Shown here: piece after piece, positions 6,156-11,854 of the stretch
How the letters are laid out: each line of letters starts with the position of its first letter
Numbering within the stretch: the first letter of the stretch is position 1
Assembly (NCBI GenBank): GCA_045119035.1
Contig: JBGVCU010000030.1
Span: forward strand, 1-20,326
DNA length: 20,326 nt
Origin: CAYVQA01 sp045119035
GTDB taxonomy: Bacteria; Bacillota_I; Bacilli_A; ML615J-28; CAG-313
Reading direction: 5' to 3'
The notes under the pieces: generated by a model
Told to the model about the DNA's origin: nothing
Seen by the model: only the letters and a program-made list of their open reading frames with translations
The model's database searches: none
Translations under genes and position numbers: made by a program

Positions 6156-6523
6156 TGTTTTCCGTTTTTAAAAAATGTTTAAATCCAAGAGCAACATTCA
6201 CTGACGAAGATATTAATAAAGTGAATGAATTTGTATTTTGTAGATGGTTGAGTGGAAATCCCAATACATTACAGCTTGCACAATTTTTTAATCAGTATCC
6301 GAATGTACCAATGAAATTAAAATTGCAGATGGTACAAAAAGTTGTGAATGGTAAGATTAGATATATTCCATATCCTAAACAAGAAAAAGATATTAATGAA
6401 CTCATAAATAAAATTTCTTTATATTATAATATAAATAATAATATAGCAAAATTATATTTAGAATTTATAACAAAAGAAGAAATGCATACTATTGATGAGT
6501 TTTTTAGGATGCAGGAACAATGA
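6155..6523 (+). CDS. 62: Clamp-loader small subunit, gp62-like
   Basis: 122 aa that resemble the gp62-type small subunit of T4-like clamp loaders, which helps gp44 place the gp45 sliding clamp on DNA. The match is to the shorter versions found in T4-like phages other than T4: FVFCRWLSGNPNTLQLAQFF (the 'F..nR.LS...dt...A' pattern, residues about 27-46), a basic stretch KIRYIPYPKQEKD, and the helical ending SLYYNINNNIAKLYLEFITK followed by EEMHTIDEFF. T4 gp62 itself is longer. The gene is coupled to its upstream neighbour by TAATG, and its TGA overlaps an ATG of a broken ORF. In T4 the gene after 62 is regA, but here the following ORF stops after eight codons. Assignment is by pattern only; no close alignment was possible. 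Confidence 0.6.
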   Translation: MFSVFKKCLNPRATFTDEDINKVNEFVFCRWLSGNPNTLQLAQFFNQYPNVPMKLKLQMVQKVVNGKIRYIPYPKQEKDINELINKISLYYNINNNIAKLYLEFITKEEMHTIDEFFRMQEQ

Positions 6524-6697
6524 TTAAAATTCAAACTATGTTTTGAATGTTATGACTGGTATCATTGAATTATCAAATTTGGAAAAGTATAAGACAGAAA
6601 TCTAATTTCAAGTTGGAATAAATAATTTAACTTTATCTAGCAAGAATTCCCACCTCTACAGACGTTAGGACAAAATTCATAATAATGGCTGTAAATA
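6520..6697 (+). other. Degenerate intergenic stretch with a broken coupled ORF
   Basis: An ATG overlapping the gp62-like stop (ATGA) opens a reading frame (MIKIQTMF) that ends at 6546. Short open pieces follow in other frames (for example MTGIIELSNLEKYKTEI), with no sustained coding. The overlap suggests a once-coupled downstream gene that has decayed or been cut away by the repeat at 6698. The less A+T-rich patch at 6640-6680 has no assigned role. Confidence 0.35.
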
Positions 6698-6754
6698 GTA
6701 TTAAATATTTAATTGTAAATAGAAGCTATTGACTTTAGGTCAATAGCAGTTCAC
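6698..6754 (+). repeat. Right-end repeat of the TnpB element, plus orientation
   Basis: Contains part of the 22-base palindrome (TTAAATATTTAATTGTAAAT), AGAAG, the right-end hairpin CTATTGAC-TTTAG-GTCAATAG with one base lost compared with the copy at 3127, then CAGTTCAC. The structured RNA-like core is absent. It is an inverted partner of the copy at 7695-7754, and together they bracket the aldolase cassette with their AGTTCAC ends pointing inward. Confidence 0.7.
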
Positions 6755-6810
6755 AACCAGCATTTTTTGAAACGTGTTCCAAAGCCAGTCATTGGAATTA
6801 AAATGTTCAT
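6751..6810 (-). pseudogene. Sugar nucleotidyltransferase N-terminal remnant
   Basis: Minus-strand ATG at 6810, three bases after the aldolase stop and with AGAGGA upstream, opens MNILIPMTGFGTRFKK, the unmistakable glycine-rich start of NDP-sugar pyrophosphorylases (usual form MNILIPMAGxGxRFxxAG). After the second Lys an extra T shifts the frame: the expected Ala-Gly codons GCTGGT are still readable one base later. Translation then ends at the TGA inside the right-end repeat. The gene is thus a remnant of 17-19 codons cut by the repeat. Confidence 0.7.
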
Positions 6811-6813
6811 AGT

Positions 6814-7482
6814 TTAATCCTCTTTATTCAAATTCTGTCTGTATTTTTCATCAGGAGTTAATAATTTTTTGCATTGTTCCAATGTTAAAGTATCTAATTC
6901 AAGATTAGATGATTTTATGAAAAGAGAAATATATGTATTAGCAAGAATCTGTTCAGGATTATCCTGCATTACAAAATCATCTGGACAGTAGAAATACTTA
7001 ATCTTTGGTTTATACTCTGCAAGATCATCTATTATCTCAGAACATTCTGAAGCTGAATCACTCTGAACAATGACACCATGATTTCTTAGGAAAATCAACT
7101 TATTATCACCAATTGTACAGTCTGAAAGATCTGCTCCGGGTGTTCTGTATTCTACAATCTTTGGATTATACTTTGAGAATCTATCTAATAAAGCATTTGA
7201 AATAATTGGAATAATATAAATTGGATGATAATGCAAAACATACTTGAACTTTGAATTTTTATGCATTCCAATTTCTAAAGATGCCTTTTTTGAATCGTTT
7301 TCATGAATAATCTGAAAAGGTTCTCTAAGTGCTGTTCCAGATGCTTTAATGTAAAGACCATCTAAAGTTTTTACTGAAACATTACCACCATATCCAGGAG
7401 AATCTAAAACATTCCCTATTTTAGATGTTATTTCTACTAAGTCATCTAAATCATTTTGTATTATTAAGTGATCTTCAAACAT
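6814..7482 (-). CDS. Class II aldolase/adducin family protein
   Basis: 222 aa, close to the usual length of this zinc-dependent family (fuculose-phosphate and ribulose-phosphate aldolase/epimerase relatives). Visible motifs: GYGGNVSVK (30-38) and IKASGTALRE (45-54) for phosphate binding, SLEIGMH (68-74) with the likely catalytic Glu70, VLHYHP with zinc ligands H84 and H86, and FLRNHGVIV with the third ligand H135. All key residues are present, so it could be active on a phosphorylated sugar. AAGGA lies eight bases before the ATG. It was coupled to a nucleotidyltransferase gene that is now a remnant, and is preceded by another broken ORF, which looks like a fragment of a bacterial surface-sugar operon. 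The whole unit lies between inverted right-end repeats. Substrate unknown. Confidence 0.85.
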   Translation of the reverse strand: MFEDHLIIQNDLDDLVEITSKIGNVLDSPGYGGNVSVKTLDGLYIKASGTALREPFQIIHENDSKKASLEIGMHKNSKFKYVLHYHPIYIIPIISNALLDRFSKYNPKIVEYRTPGADLSDCTIGDNKLIFLRNHGVIVQSDSASECSEIIDDLAEYKPKIKYFYCPDDFVMQDNPEQILANTYISLFIKSSNLELDTLTLEQCKKLLTPDEKYRQNLNKED

Positions 7483-7493
7483 ATAAAATTTCC

Positions 7494-7676
7494 TTAATTC
7501 TTTTGCTCAATTCCTAAATCGTTTTCAGAGCATTTAAAGTTTTTAGCAAAATCTAATTCATTTTTAAACTGAACTTCGCAAATTTCATTTGCTGTTTTAA
7601 TTAAAATGTTTGCAAAGTCTTTCTAAATATTTATGTATTTCTTAAAATCTTCATCTTTTTCTTTAATAGAGTTATA
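7494..7676 (-). pseudogene. Decayed ORF upstream of the aldolase
   Basis: In one minus-strand frame about 59 codons remain open except for an in-frame TAG: YNSIKEKDEDFKKYINI, stop, KDFANILIKTANEICEVQF, then NELDFAKNFKCSENDLGIEQ, ending in a TAA 11 bases before the aldolase ATG. A further stop cuts the 5' end next to the repeat at 7695. The family cannot be named. Position suggests the first gene of the same sugar operon. Confidence 0.4.
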
Positions 7677-7694
7677 TCAAAGACATTTAAACTG

Positions 7695-7754
7695 GTGAAC
7701 TGCTATTGGCCTAAAGGTCAATAGCTTCTATTTACAATTAAATATTTAATTGTA
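7695..7754 (-). repeat. Right-end repeat of the TnpB element, minus orientation
   Basis: GTGAACT, the hairpin CTATTGGCC-TAAA-GGTCAATAG (7703-7724), CTTCTATT and a perfect 22-base palindrome TACAATTAAATATTTAATTGTA (7733-7754, written in two parts here: TACAATTAAAT and ATTTAATTGTA). It is the inverted partner of 6698-6754. The RNA-like core is missing and is replaced by a tandem array. Confidence 0.7.
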
Positions 7755-7975
7755 GTTCAACTGATGTTTGATTGAGTTCAAAGTGTAGTTGAACTATTGT
7801 TTGATTAAGTTCAAAGTGTAGTTGAACTATTGTTTGATTAAGTTCAAAGTGTAGTTCAACTATTGTTTGGTTAAGTTCAAAGTGTAGTTCAACTATTGTT
7901 TGATTAAGTTCAAAGTATAGTTCAACTATTGTTTGACTGATTTCAAAGTGTAGTTGAACTGATGTTTGAACTACT
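7753..7975. repeat. 33-bp tandem direct repeat array
   Basis: Six full 33-base units starting at 7753, 7786, 7819, 7852, 7885 and 7918, and a partial seventh at 7951. The unit begins TAGTTGAACT or TAGTTCAACT and ends AAGTTCAAAGTG. TTGAACT and AGTTCAA within a unit can pair around a 12-base loop. Units differ by only a few bases and have no spacers, so this is not a CRISPR array. It begins inside the terminal bases of the right-end palindrome. Possible roles are iterons, protein-binding sites or simple slippage products. Confidence 0.9.
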
Positions 7976-8009
7976 TAACTTACTGAAATATAAAAGGAAT
8001 AGGAATTTA

Positions 8010-8099
8010 ATGGAATTAACTATATTTTATAAAATGATGAGTTATACTCTTTTATCGTTTAATCTTAAGTATTCGTTTAAATCAAATTTTTATTCCTAA
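8010..8099 (+). CDS. Possible small ORF (29 aa)
   Basis: ATG after AGGAATTTA, reading MELTIFYKMMSYTLLSFNLK to a TAA at 8097. No recognised family. The ribosome site is close to the start and there is no clear promoter, so it may be chance. The rest of 7976-8245 shows no other sustained coding on either strand. Confidence 0.25.
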   Translation: MELTIFYKMMSYTLLSFNLKYSFKSNFYS

Positions 8100-8217
8100 T
8101 AATTCTTTTCCTTACATTTTATAGTTTCTCCATCTATAACTCTGAATTATTTAAACTAATCTTGATTTTTATCTAAAATTGTTTTATCGTGGGTGTATAT
8201 GTTTAATAGGATAATGC

Positions 8218-8224
8218 TATAAAT
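8218..8224 (+). promoter_or_regulatory. Late-promoter-like box
   Basis: TATAAAT followed by G instead of the final A of the T4 late consensus, 21 bases before the ATG at 8246. Weaker evidence than the exact copies elsewhere. Confidence 0.35.
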
Positions 8225-8245
8225 GAAAATTTTAGGAGAGTACTT

Positions 8246-8320
8246 ATGTTTTTATTATGTAATTTAATAAAATTATTAATATTATTAATATATAGAATGA
8301 AAAAATTTTTATTTGGTTAA
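8246..8320 (+). CDS. Tiny hydrophobic peptide (24 aa)
   Basis: ATG preceded by a strong AGGAG five to seven bases upstream, and by a late-promoter-like box. The peptide MFLLCNLIKLLILLIYRMKK is a single hydrophobic helix with a basic C-terminus, a layout seen in small membrane peptides, including toxins and lysis-related peptides. No family is recognised; the call rests on ribosome site and hydrophobicity. Confidence 0.4.
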   Translation: MFLLCNLIKLLILLIYRMKKFLFG

Positions 8321-8399
8321 TGCGGTAATAAATAATTTAAAATTTTTATAAAAGATTAAAAATTTGATTTTATAAAGATTTTTTTTGTAGGAGTAGGAT

Positions 8400-8678
8400 A
8401 TGCTTTTATTAGAGTCTAAACTTGATGAACAGGGCGAAACGTTTTATATAAATGGAAATGTATTTTATACAAAGAATTTAACTCTTTGCAAAACAATACA
8501 GTTATTACAAAGAGTTAGTGGATTAAAGTTAAAAGATTTTTCTAATTGTTTAAATATCAATCCTTCCCAATTTTCATATAAAATGAGACACTCATTTAAC
8601 ATAAATGATATTGCTAAACTATCAAAGCTATTAAGACTAAATTCAAATCAAATTGTAAATTTATTTTTAAGAACTTAA
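8400..8678 (+). CDS. Small HTH (Xre/Cro-like) DNA-binding protein
   Basis: 92 aa. Residues about 32-90 fit a five-helix Cro/CI-type domain: IQLLQRVSGLKLKDFSNCLN, INPSQFSYKMRHSFNIND, then IAKLSKLLRLNSNQIVNLFL, where 'LKLKDFSNCLNINPSQFSYKM' spans the helix-turn-helix and 'IAKLSKLLRLNSNQIVNLF' matches the helix-4/5 pattern. The first 30 residues are an unrelated beta-like lead. A good ribosome site (TAGGAG) is nine to fourteen bases upstream. It converges on the tail-fibre gene, and the two stop codons overlap (8675-8678). Likely a transcription regulator of phage or host genes; target unknown. Confidence 0.65.
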   Translation: MLLLESKLDEQGETFYINGNVFYTKNLTLCKTIQLLQRVSGLKLKDFSNCLNINPSQFSYKMRHSFNINDIAKLSKLLRLNSNQIVNLFLRT

Positions 8679-10723
8679 CCAACACTAATAGTTTGACCAC
8701 CAATTGTGATATTTGTAAATGATGGTGTTAAGCTAGTACTAAAAGTAGTCCCATCTAACACCATGTTTGTTCCTGCTGAATATGTGGTATTATCATCCTG
8801 AGTTGTTAAAGTATAACTTGAACCATCTAATTTTGTTACTGTAACTGTTCTGCCATCTATAGAAATTTCTTTAACAATAGTATCAACCAAACTATGTCCA
8901 TTACTATTTTGACTTGCTTTTGTTGCAGTACTTGCATTTCCTATACACGAACCTGAAGAATTAGCGTAATCTACTCTAAAGTTTGAAGGATTGTAAGTGT
9001 AAAAATCAACGCCGTTATTTCCGCCAATAAGCCAAACAGGCTGCCCACTTTGACCATCCCAATTAATATTAATATCAGTTCCATCTGAACGTTTAGGATA
9101 TGCTCTTCCTGCATTTGTAGCATATGCAACATTATTAACTGTAAAACTACCGCTAACGCCATCAATACTATGATATGTAACAGTTGCATCATTGCAGCTG
9201 ATATCATTAATTATAGAATCTGATAATGTATATCCGTTTATATTTTGATCTGCTTTTGTTGCTGTATTAGCATTACCGTTTAAATTACCATTAAAAGTAT
9301 TTGCTGTTATATTGCCTGGAAAAATAGAATTATGGTCGCTATCTAACAATGTTAAAGTTTTACTATTATCTCCGTGCTGATCATATTGTCTGATATAAAT
9401 TGGTTCAGTGCCATTATCACCAGTTGCAATTTCTAAATATCCTGCATCCTGACCTGATGCACCACCGCCAACTCTCCACCAATTATTACCACCAACAACA
9501 CCGTACGTTCCAACAACAACATCTACCAATGAATTGTTCTGGAATGTTATTTGATTTCCTAATGAGTAAGAACCATCAAAAGCATTTCCCCATAATGAAA
9601 CAGTATGATTGAATTTTGATGCCGTGTTTGCATTGCCGTGTAAGTTTCCTATAACGTCACCTTTTACATTGCCAGTAAGATTACCAGTAACATCACCGTT
9701 TAAATTACCTGTAAAATTAGTTGCCTTTATATTACTTAAAGATAAGTTTTCAGGAAAATGAATAGTAACATTAGAACTACCATCTACAATATTTGTAGTA
9801 ACATTAGTTCCATCTGTGATTCTAAATTCTCTTGCCGTACCCCATTTAACGGTTGTGATAGATTGAGAGCCATTAAATTTAGTTCCATTAATTGTAACTT
9901 CATTTAAAAGAGAGGATGCAGTTCTTGCATTTCCTTGCAAATTACCTAAAATTTCATTTGTAAATTGTTTATTACCTCTAATTACCTGATCAGTAGTTAA
10001 TGACACATAACGATTATCTGAATCAACTTTATCATAAAAGTTTGTTAATTTTGCTTCGGTGTCACCAATTAATTCCCATTCATCATTTGTATAAACATAC
10101 TCATCATAAGCATTATTAGTAGTCGAACCTAGATTTTTAGGAACAAAATAAAATGTATTAGCCTCACCAATCGTAGGTAAAGCGCTTGCAACTTTAATTT
10201 TAAATCCTTGTTTTTCTAGTGTCGCAATTCGATCGCTTATTTGTTTGTTATTAGTTCTTACTTCTGAAGCTAATGCATTATGCTCTTCACGAGTTGCAAG
10301 ATATACAACAACATCTTTAGAACCATTAAAAATAGTATTTCCATTAATACTTAAAGAACCTGCTGTCGTTTTGGCAACGTTTGCGGTGTCTGCTAAGGTT
10401 GCACGATCTGCTAAGTTTGCGTGAGTAGTGTCAATGTTTGCAATAGTATTTTTGAGTTCACTTAAGGAATTGTTTAAATTCTCGATTGTATTTGTCAAAT
10501 CTGTTTTTGCAGAATTGATTTTATTATCAAGGTAGGTATCCTGCATATCTGAACGATTTGATAGTTTTGTAAAATCCGATGATAAATCTAAAACACCTTG
10601 ATTTATTGCTGCAACTTTTTTCATCAATTCAGATAAAGCAATGAAGTTGGCATTTGCACCTGTACCCCAACCAACTTCACCAACGGAAGGAATGTAAATG
10701 TTGTTTTTTGTATACTTACCCAT
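8675..10723 (-). CDS. Long tail fibre / receptor-binding protein
   Basis: 682 aa. An N-terminal virion-attachment-like segment (YIPSVGEVGWGTGANANFIA) leads into a coiled coil (about 45-95, DLSSDFTKLSNRSDMQDTYL onward). A small domain at about 175-230 carries ALPTIGEANTFYFVPK and NNAYDEYVYTNDEWELIGDT, a module common in phage tail proteins. Then come several tail-fibre GN-repeats: LQGNARTAS, LNGDVTGNLTGNVKGDV, LHGNANTASK, LNGNANTATKA, IGNASTATKA. Near 550-600 the segment RAYPKRSDGTDININWDGQ plus PSNFRVDYANSSG is another shared tail domain. No clear chaperone or peptidase end is visible. An exact late promoter lies 25 bases upstream. Acts on the virion in host recognition. The repeats favour recombination and host-range change. 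Confidence 0.88.
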   Translation of the reverse strand: MGKYTKNNIYIPSVGEVGWGTGANANFIALSELMKKVAAINQGVLDLSSDFTKLSNRSDMQDTYLDNKINSAKTDLTNTIENLNNSLSELKNTIANIDTTHANLADRATLADTANVAKTTAGSLSINGNTIFNGSKDVVVYLATREEHNALASEVRTNNKQISDRIATLEKQGFKIKVASALPTIGEANTFYFVPKNLGSTTNNAYDEYVYTNDEWELIGDTEAKLTNFYDKVDSDNRYVSLTTDQVIRGNKQFTNEILGNLQGNARTASSLLNEVTINGTKFNGSQSITTVKWGTAREFRITDGTNVTTNIVDGSSNVTIHFPENLSLSNIKATNFTGNLNGDVTGNLTGNVKGDVIGNLHGNANTASKFNHTVSLWGNAFDGSYSLGNQITFQNNSLVDVVVGTYGVVGGNNWWRVGGGASGQDAGYLEIATGDNGTEPIYIRQYDQHGDNSKTLTLLDSDHNSIFPGNITANTFNGNLNGNANTATKADQNINGYTLSDSIINDISCNDATVTYHSIDGVSGSFTVNNVAYATNAGRAYPKRSDGTDININWDGQSGQPVWLIGGNNGVDFYTYNPSNFRVDYANSSGSCIGNASTATKASQNSNGHSLVDTIVKEISIDGRTVTVTKLDGSSYTLTTQDDNTTYSAGTNMVLDGTTFSTSLTPSFTNITIGGQTISVG

Positions 10724-10748
10724 TTTTATTGCTCTATTAATATATTAT

Positions 10749-10756
10749 TATTTATA
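10749..10756 (-). promoter_or_regulatory. T4-type late promoter for the tail fibre
   Basis: Minus-strand TATAAATA, exact T4 late consensus, 25 bases before the ATG at 10723. Confidence 0.75.
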
Positions 10757-10757
10757 T

Positions 10758-10776
10758 AAACCCTGATTAGGGGTTT
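10758..10776 (-). terminator. Small hairpin between baseplate and tail-fibre genes
   Basis: AAACCC and GGGTTT pair around a seven-base loop, immediately upstream of the tail-fibre late promoter and downstream of the gp48-like stop. Only six pairs and no long U-run, so termination is uncertain. Confidence 0.3.
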
Positions 10777-10792
10777 TGCACTAAACAATAGG

Positions 10793-11785
10793 CTATGGTA
10801 ATTTTTTAGTTGCTAAAGAAGAAATGGATGTACCTATCGTTTTATTTTCTTCTTCAATTTTACTGTCTTTGCCAAAATAACTAAAATCTGAAGATGCAAT
10901 ATTTGAATTTTTGTCATCTGTATCAGTCATTTTATATTGATTTTCATCAACAATATCAACTTCAGAAATACTAATACCAAGTTTAAATACTTTTGGAATA
11001 CCATCTTTGAACGTTTCAACATTATCACCATAATCAACCTGTAAATTAGTAATAACTACATTTCGTAACTTTACTAAATTGTTAAGATACTTATTTCCAA
11101 AGATGATTTTCCAATAACAAGGTTGTTTCATCCAAAATTTAGAATCAGATGTTTTAAGAAAATTAGATACTTCACTTCGTATTTCTTTTGTATTTTCTGA
11201 AATCGCAGAAATGATAGAAGAAGCATCGTCATTGGTTGTATCGGATTTATCTGAAAATTCTTTAGTTATATTAGGACTAGCATATTTTTTAAATGCAGTA
11301 ATTATATCAATTACAGTTAATGCTTCTTCTCTTGAACGAGGTTGAAAAATATAATCAAGCATAAAAGAACGTAAAGATGAACCTGTGTAATTCTGAAAAT
11401 AACCAGGATTTATCATCTTTTTTCTAAATCCAAATGCTGTACTTAAATATCCGTATGCAGGAGTATTATTAATACGGTTTATACCTTCACTAACTGCACC
11501 AATAACATTAACCCCTTTAGTTTGTAAAGCACTACCCAATACTGATCCTAATCCGTCAGCTGCATCGAATACTGTTGCTGCAGACCAGTTATGAGAAACT
11601 GAATCATTTAAAGATGCAGGTGTAGGTAAAACAATTAAGCATTGAACGGTACCACTATCATGGCTTTCGTTGTTTATAAGAGCATTTCTTTCAATGGCAG
11701 TAATAGGCATAAAAGTTAAACTTCTAGCTATTCTTTCTTTATTTGATAATAGATCCTGTGGATACACATAACTTTGGATTGACAT
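10793..11785 (-). CDS. 48: Baseplate tail-tube-junction protein, gp48-like
   Basis: 330 aa. The protein follows the order of T4 gp48 (364 aa), which with gp54 caps the baseplate and starts tail-tube assembly. By eye: an early strand CLIVLPTPASLNDSVSHNW (gp48 ANILLPRSKSDVD), then LDYIFQPRSREEALTVIDII with AFKKY (gp48 FTWDLTPRSTEDLMAIINIYQYF), KQPCYWKIIFGNKYL (gp48 VSNPTVWMVKNFG), and near the end IPKVFKLGISISEVDIVDEN (gp48 LPSTFTLEITMREIITLNRA). The C-terminal 50 residues are polar and likely disordered. A late promoter lies 17 bases upstream, and the tail fibre follows on the same strand, so a late tail operon is likely. gp54 is the main alternative. Confidence 0.65.
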   Translation of the reverse strand: MSIQSYVYPQDLLSNKERIARSLTFMPITAIERNALINNESHDSGTVQCLIVLPTPASLNDSVSHNWSAATVFDAADGLGSVLGSALQTKGVNVIGAVSEGINRINNTPAYGYLSTAFGFRKKMINPGYFQNYTGSSLRSFMLDYIFQPRSREEALTVIDIITAFKKYASPNITKEFSDKSDTTNDDASSIISAISENTKEIRSEVSNFLKTSDSKFWMKQPCYWKIIFGNKYLNNLVKLRNVVITNLQVDYGDNVETFKDGIPKVFKLGISISEVDIVDENQYKMTDTDDKNSNIASSDFSYFGKDSKIEEENKTIGTSISSLATKKLP

Positions 11786-11796
11786 GTTTTTACCTC

Positions 11797-11826
11797 TTGA
11801 TTTATTTATATGTTTTTATGTACAAT
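11797..11826 (+). promoter_or_regulatory. Possible sigma70-like promoter for the helicase gene
   Basis: TTGATT at 11797-11802 and TACAAT at 11821-11826 with 18 bases between, 28 bases before the ATG at 11855. It overlaps the divergent late promoter at 11803-11810, so early and late polymerase would compete for the same DNA. Confidence 0.4.
11803..11810 (-). promoter_or_regulatory. T4-type late promoter for the gp48-like gene
   Basis: Minus-strand TATAAATA, exact T4 late consensus, 17 bases before the ATG at 11785. Confidence 0.7.
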
Positions 11827-11854
11827 AAATAAATAAAAAACAAGAAATTTTAAC

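Noticed and set aside
7753..7975. CRISPR array
   Set aside because: The units are directly adjacent 33-base repeats with no unique spacers and no cas genes nearby.
7740..7990. Reverse-frame repeat protein reading FELNQTIVEL units
   Set aside because: The frame is open because 33 is a multiple of three, but there is no start codon or ribosome site and stops lie immediately upstream.
8971..9612. Short ORFs within the tail-fibre gene on either strand
   Set aside because: Their composition (runs of L/M/I or H/Q) is typical of frame shadows of a repeat-rich fibre gene.
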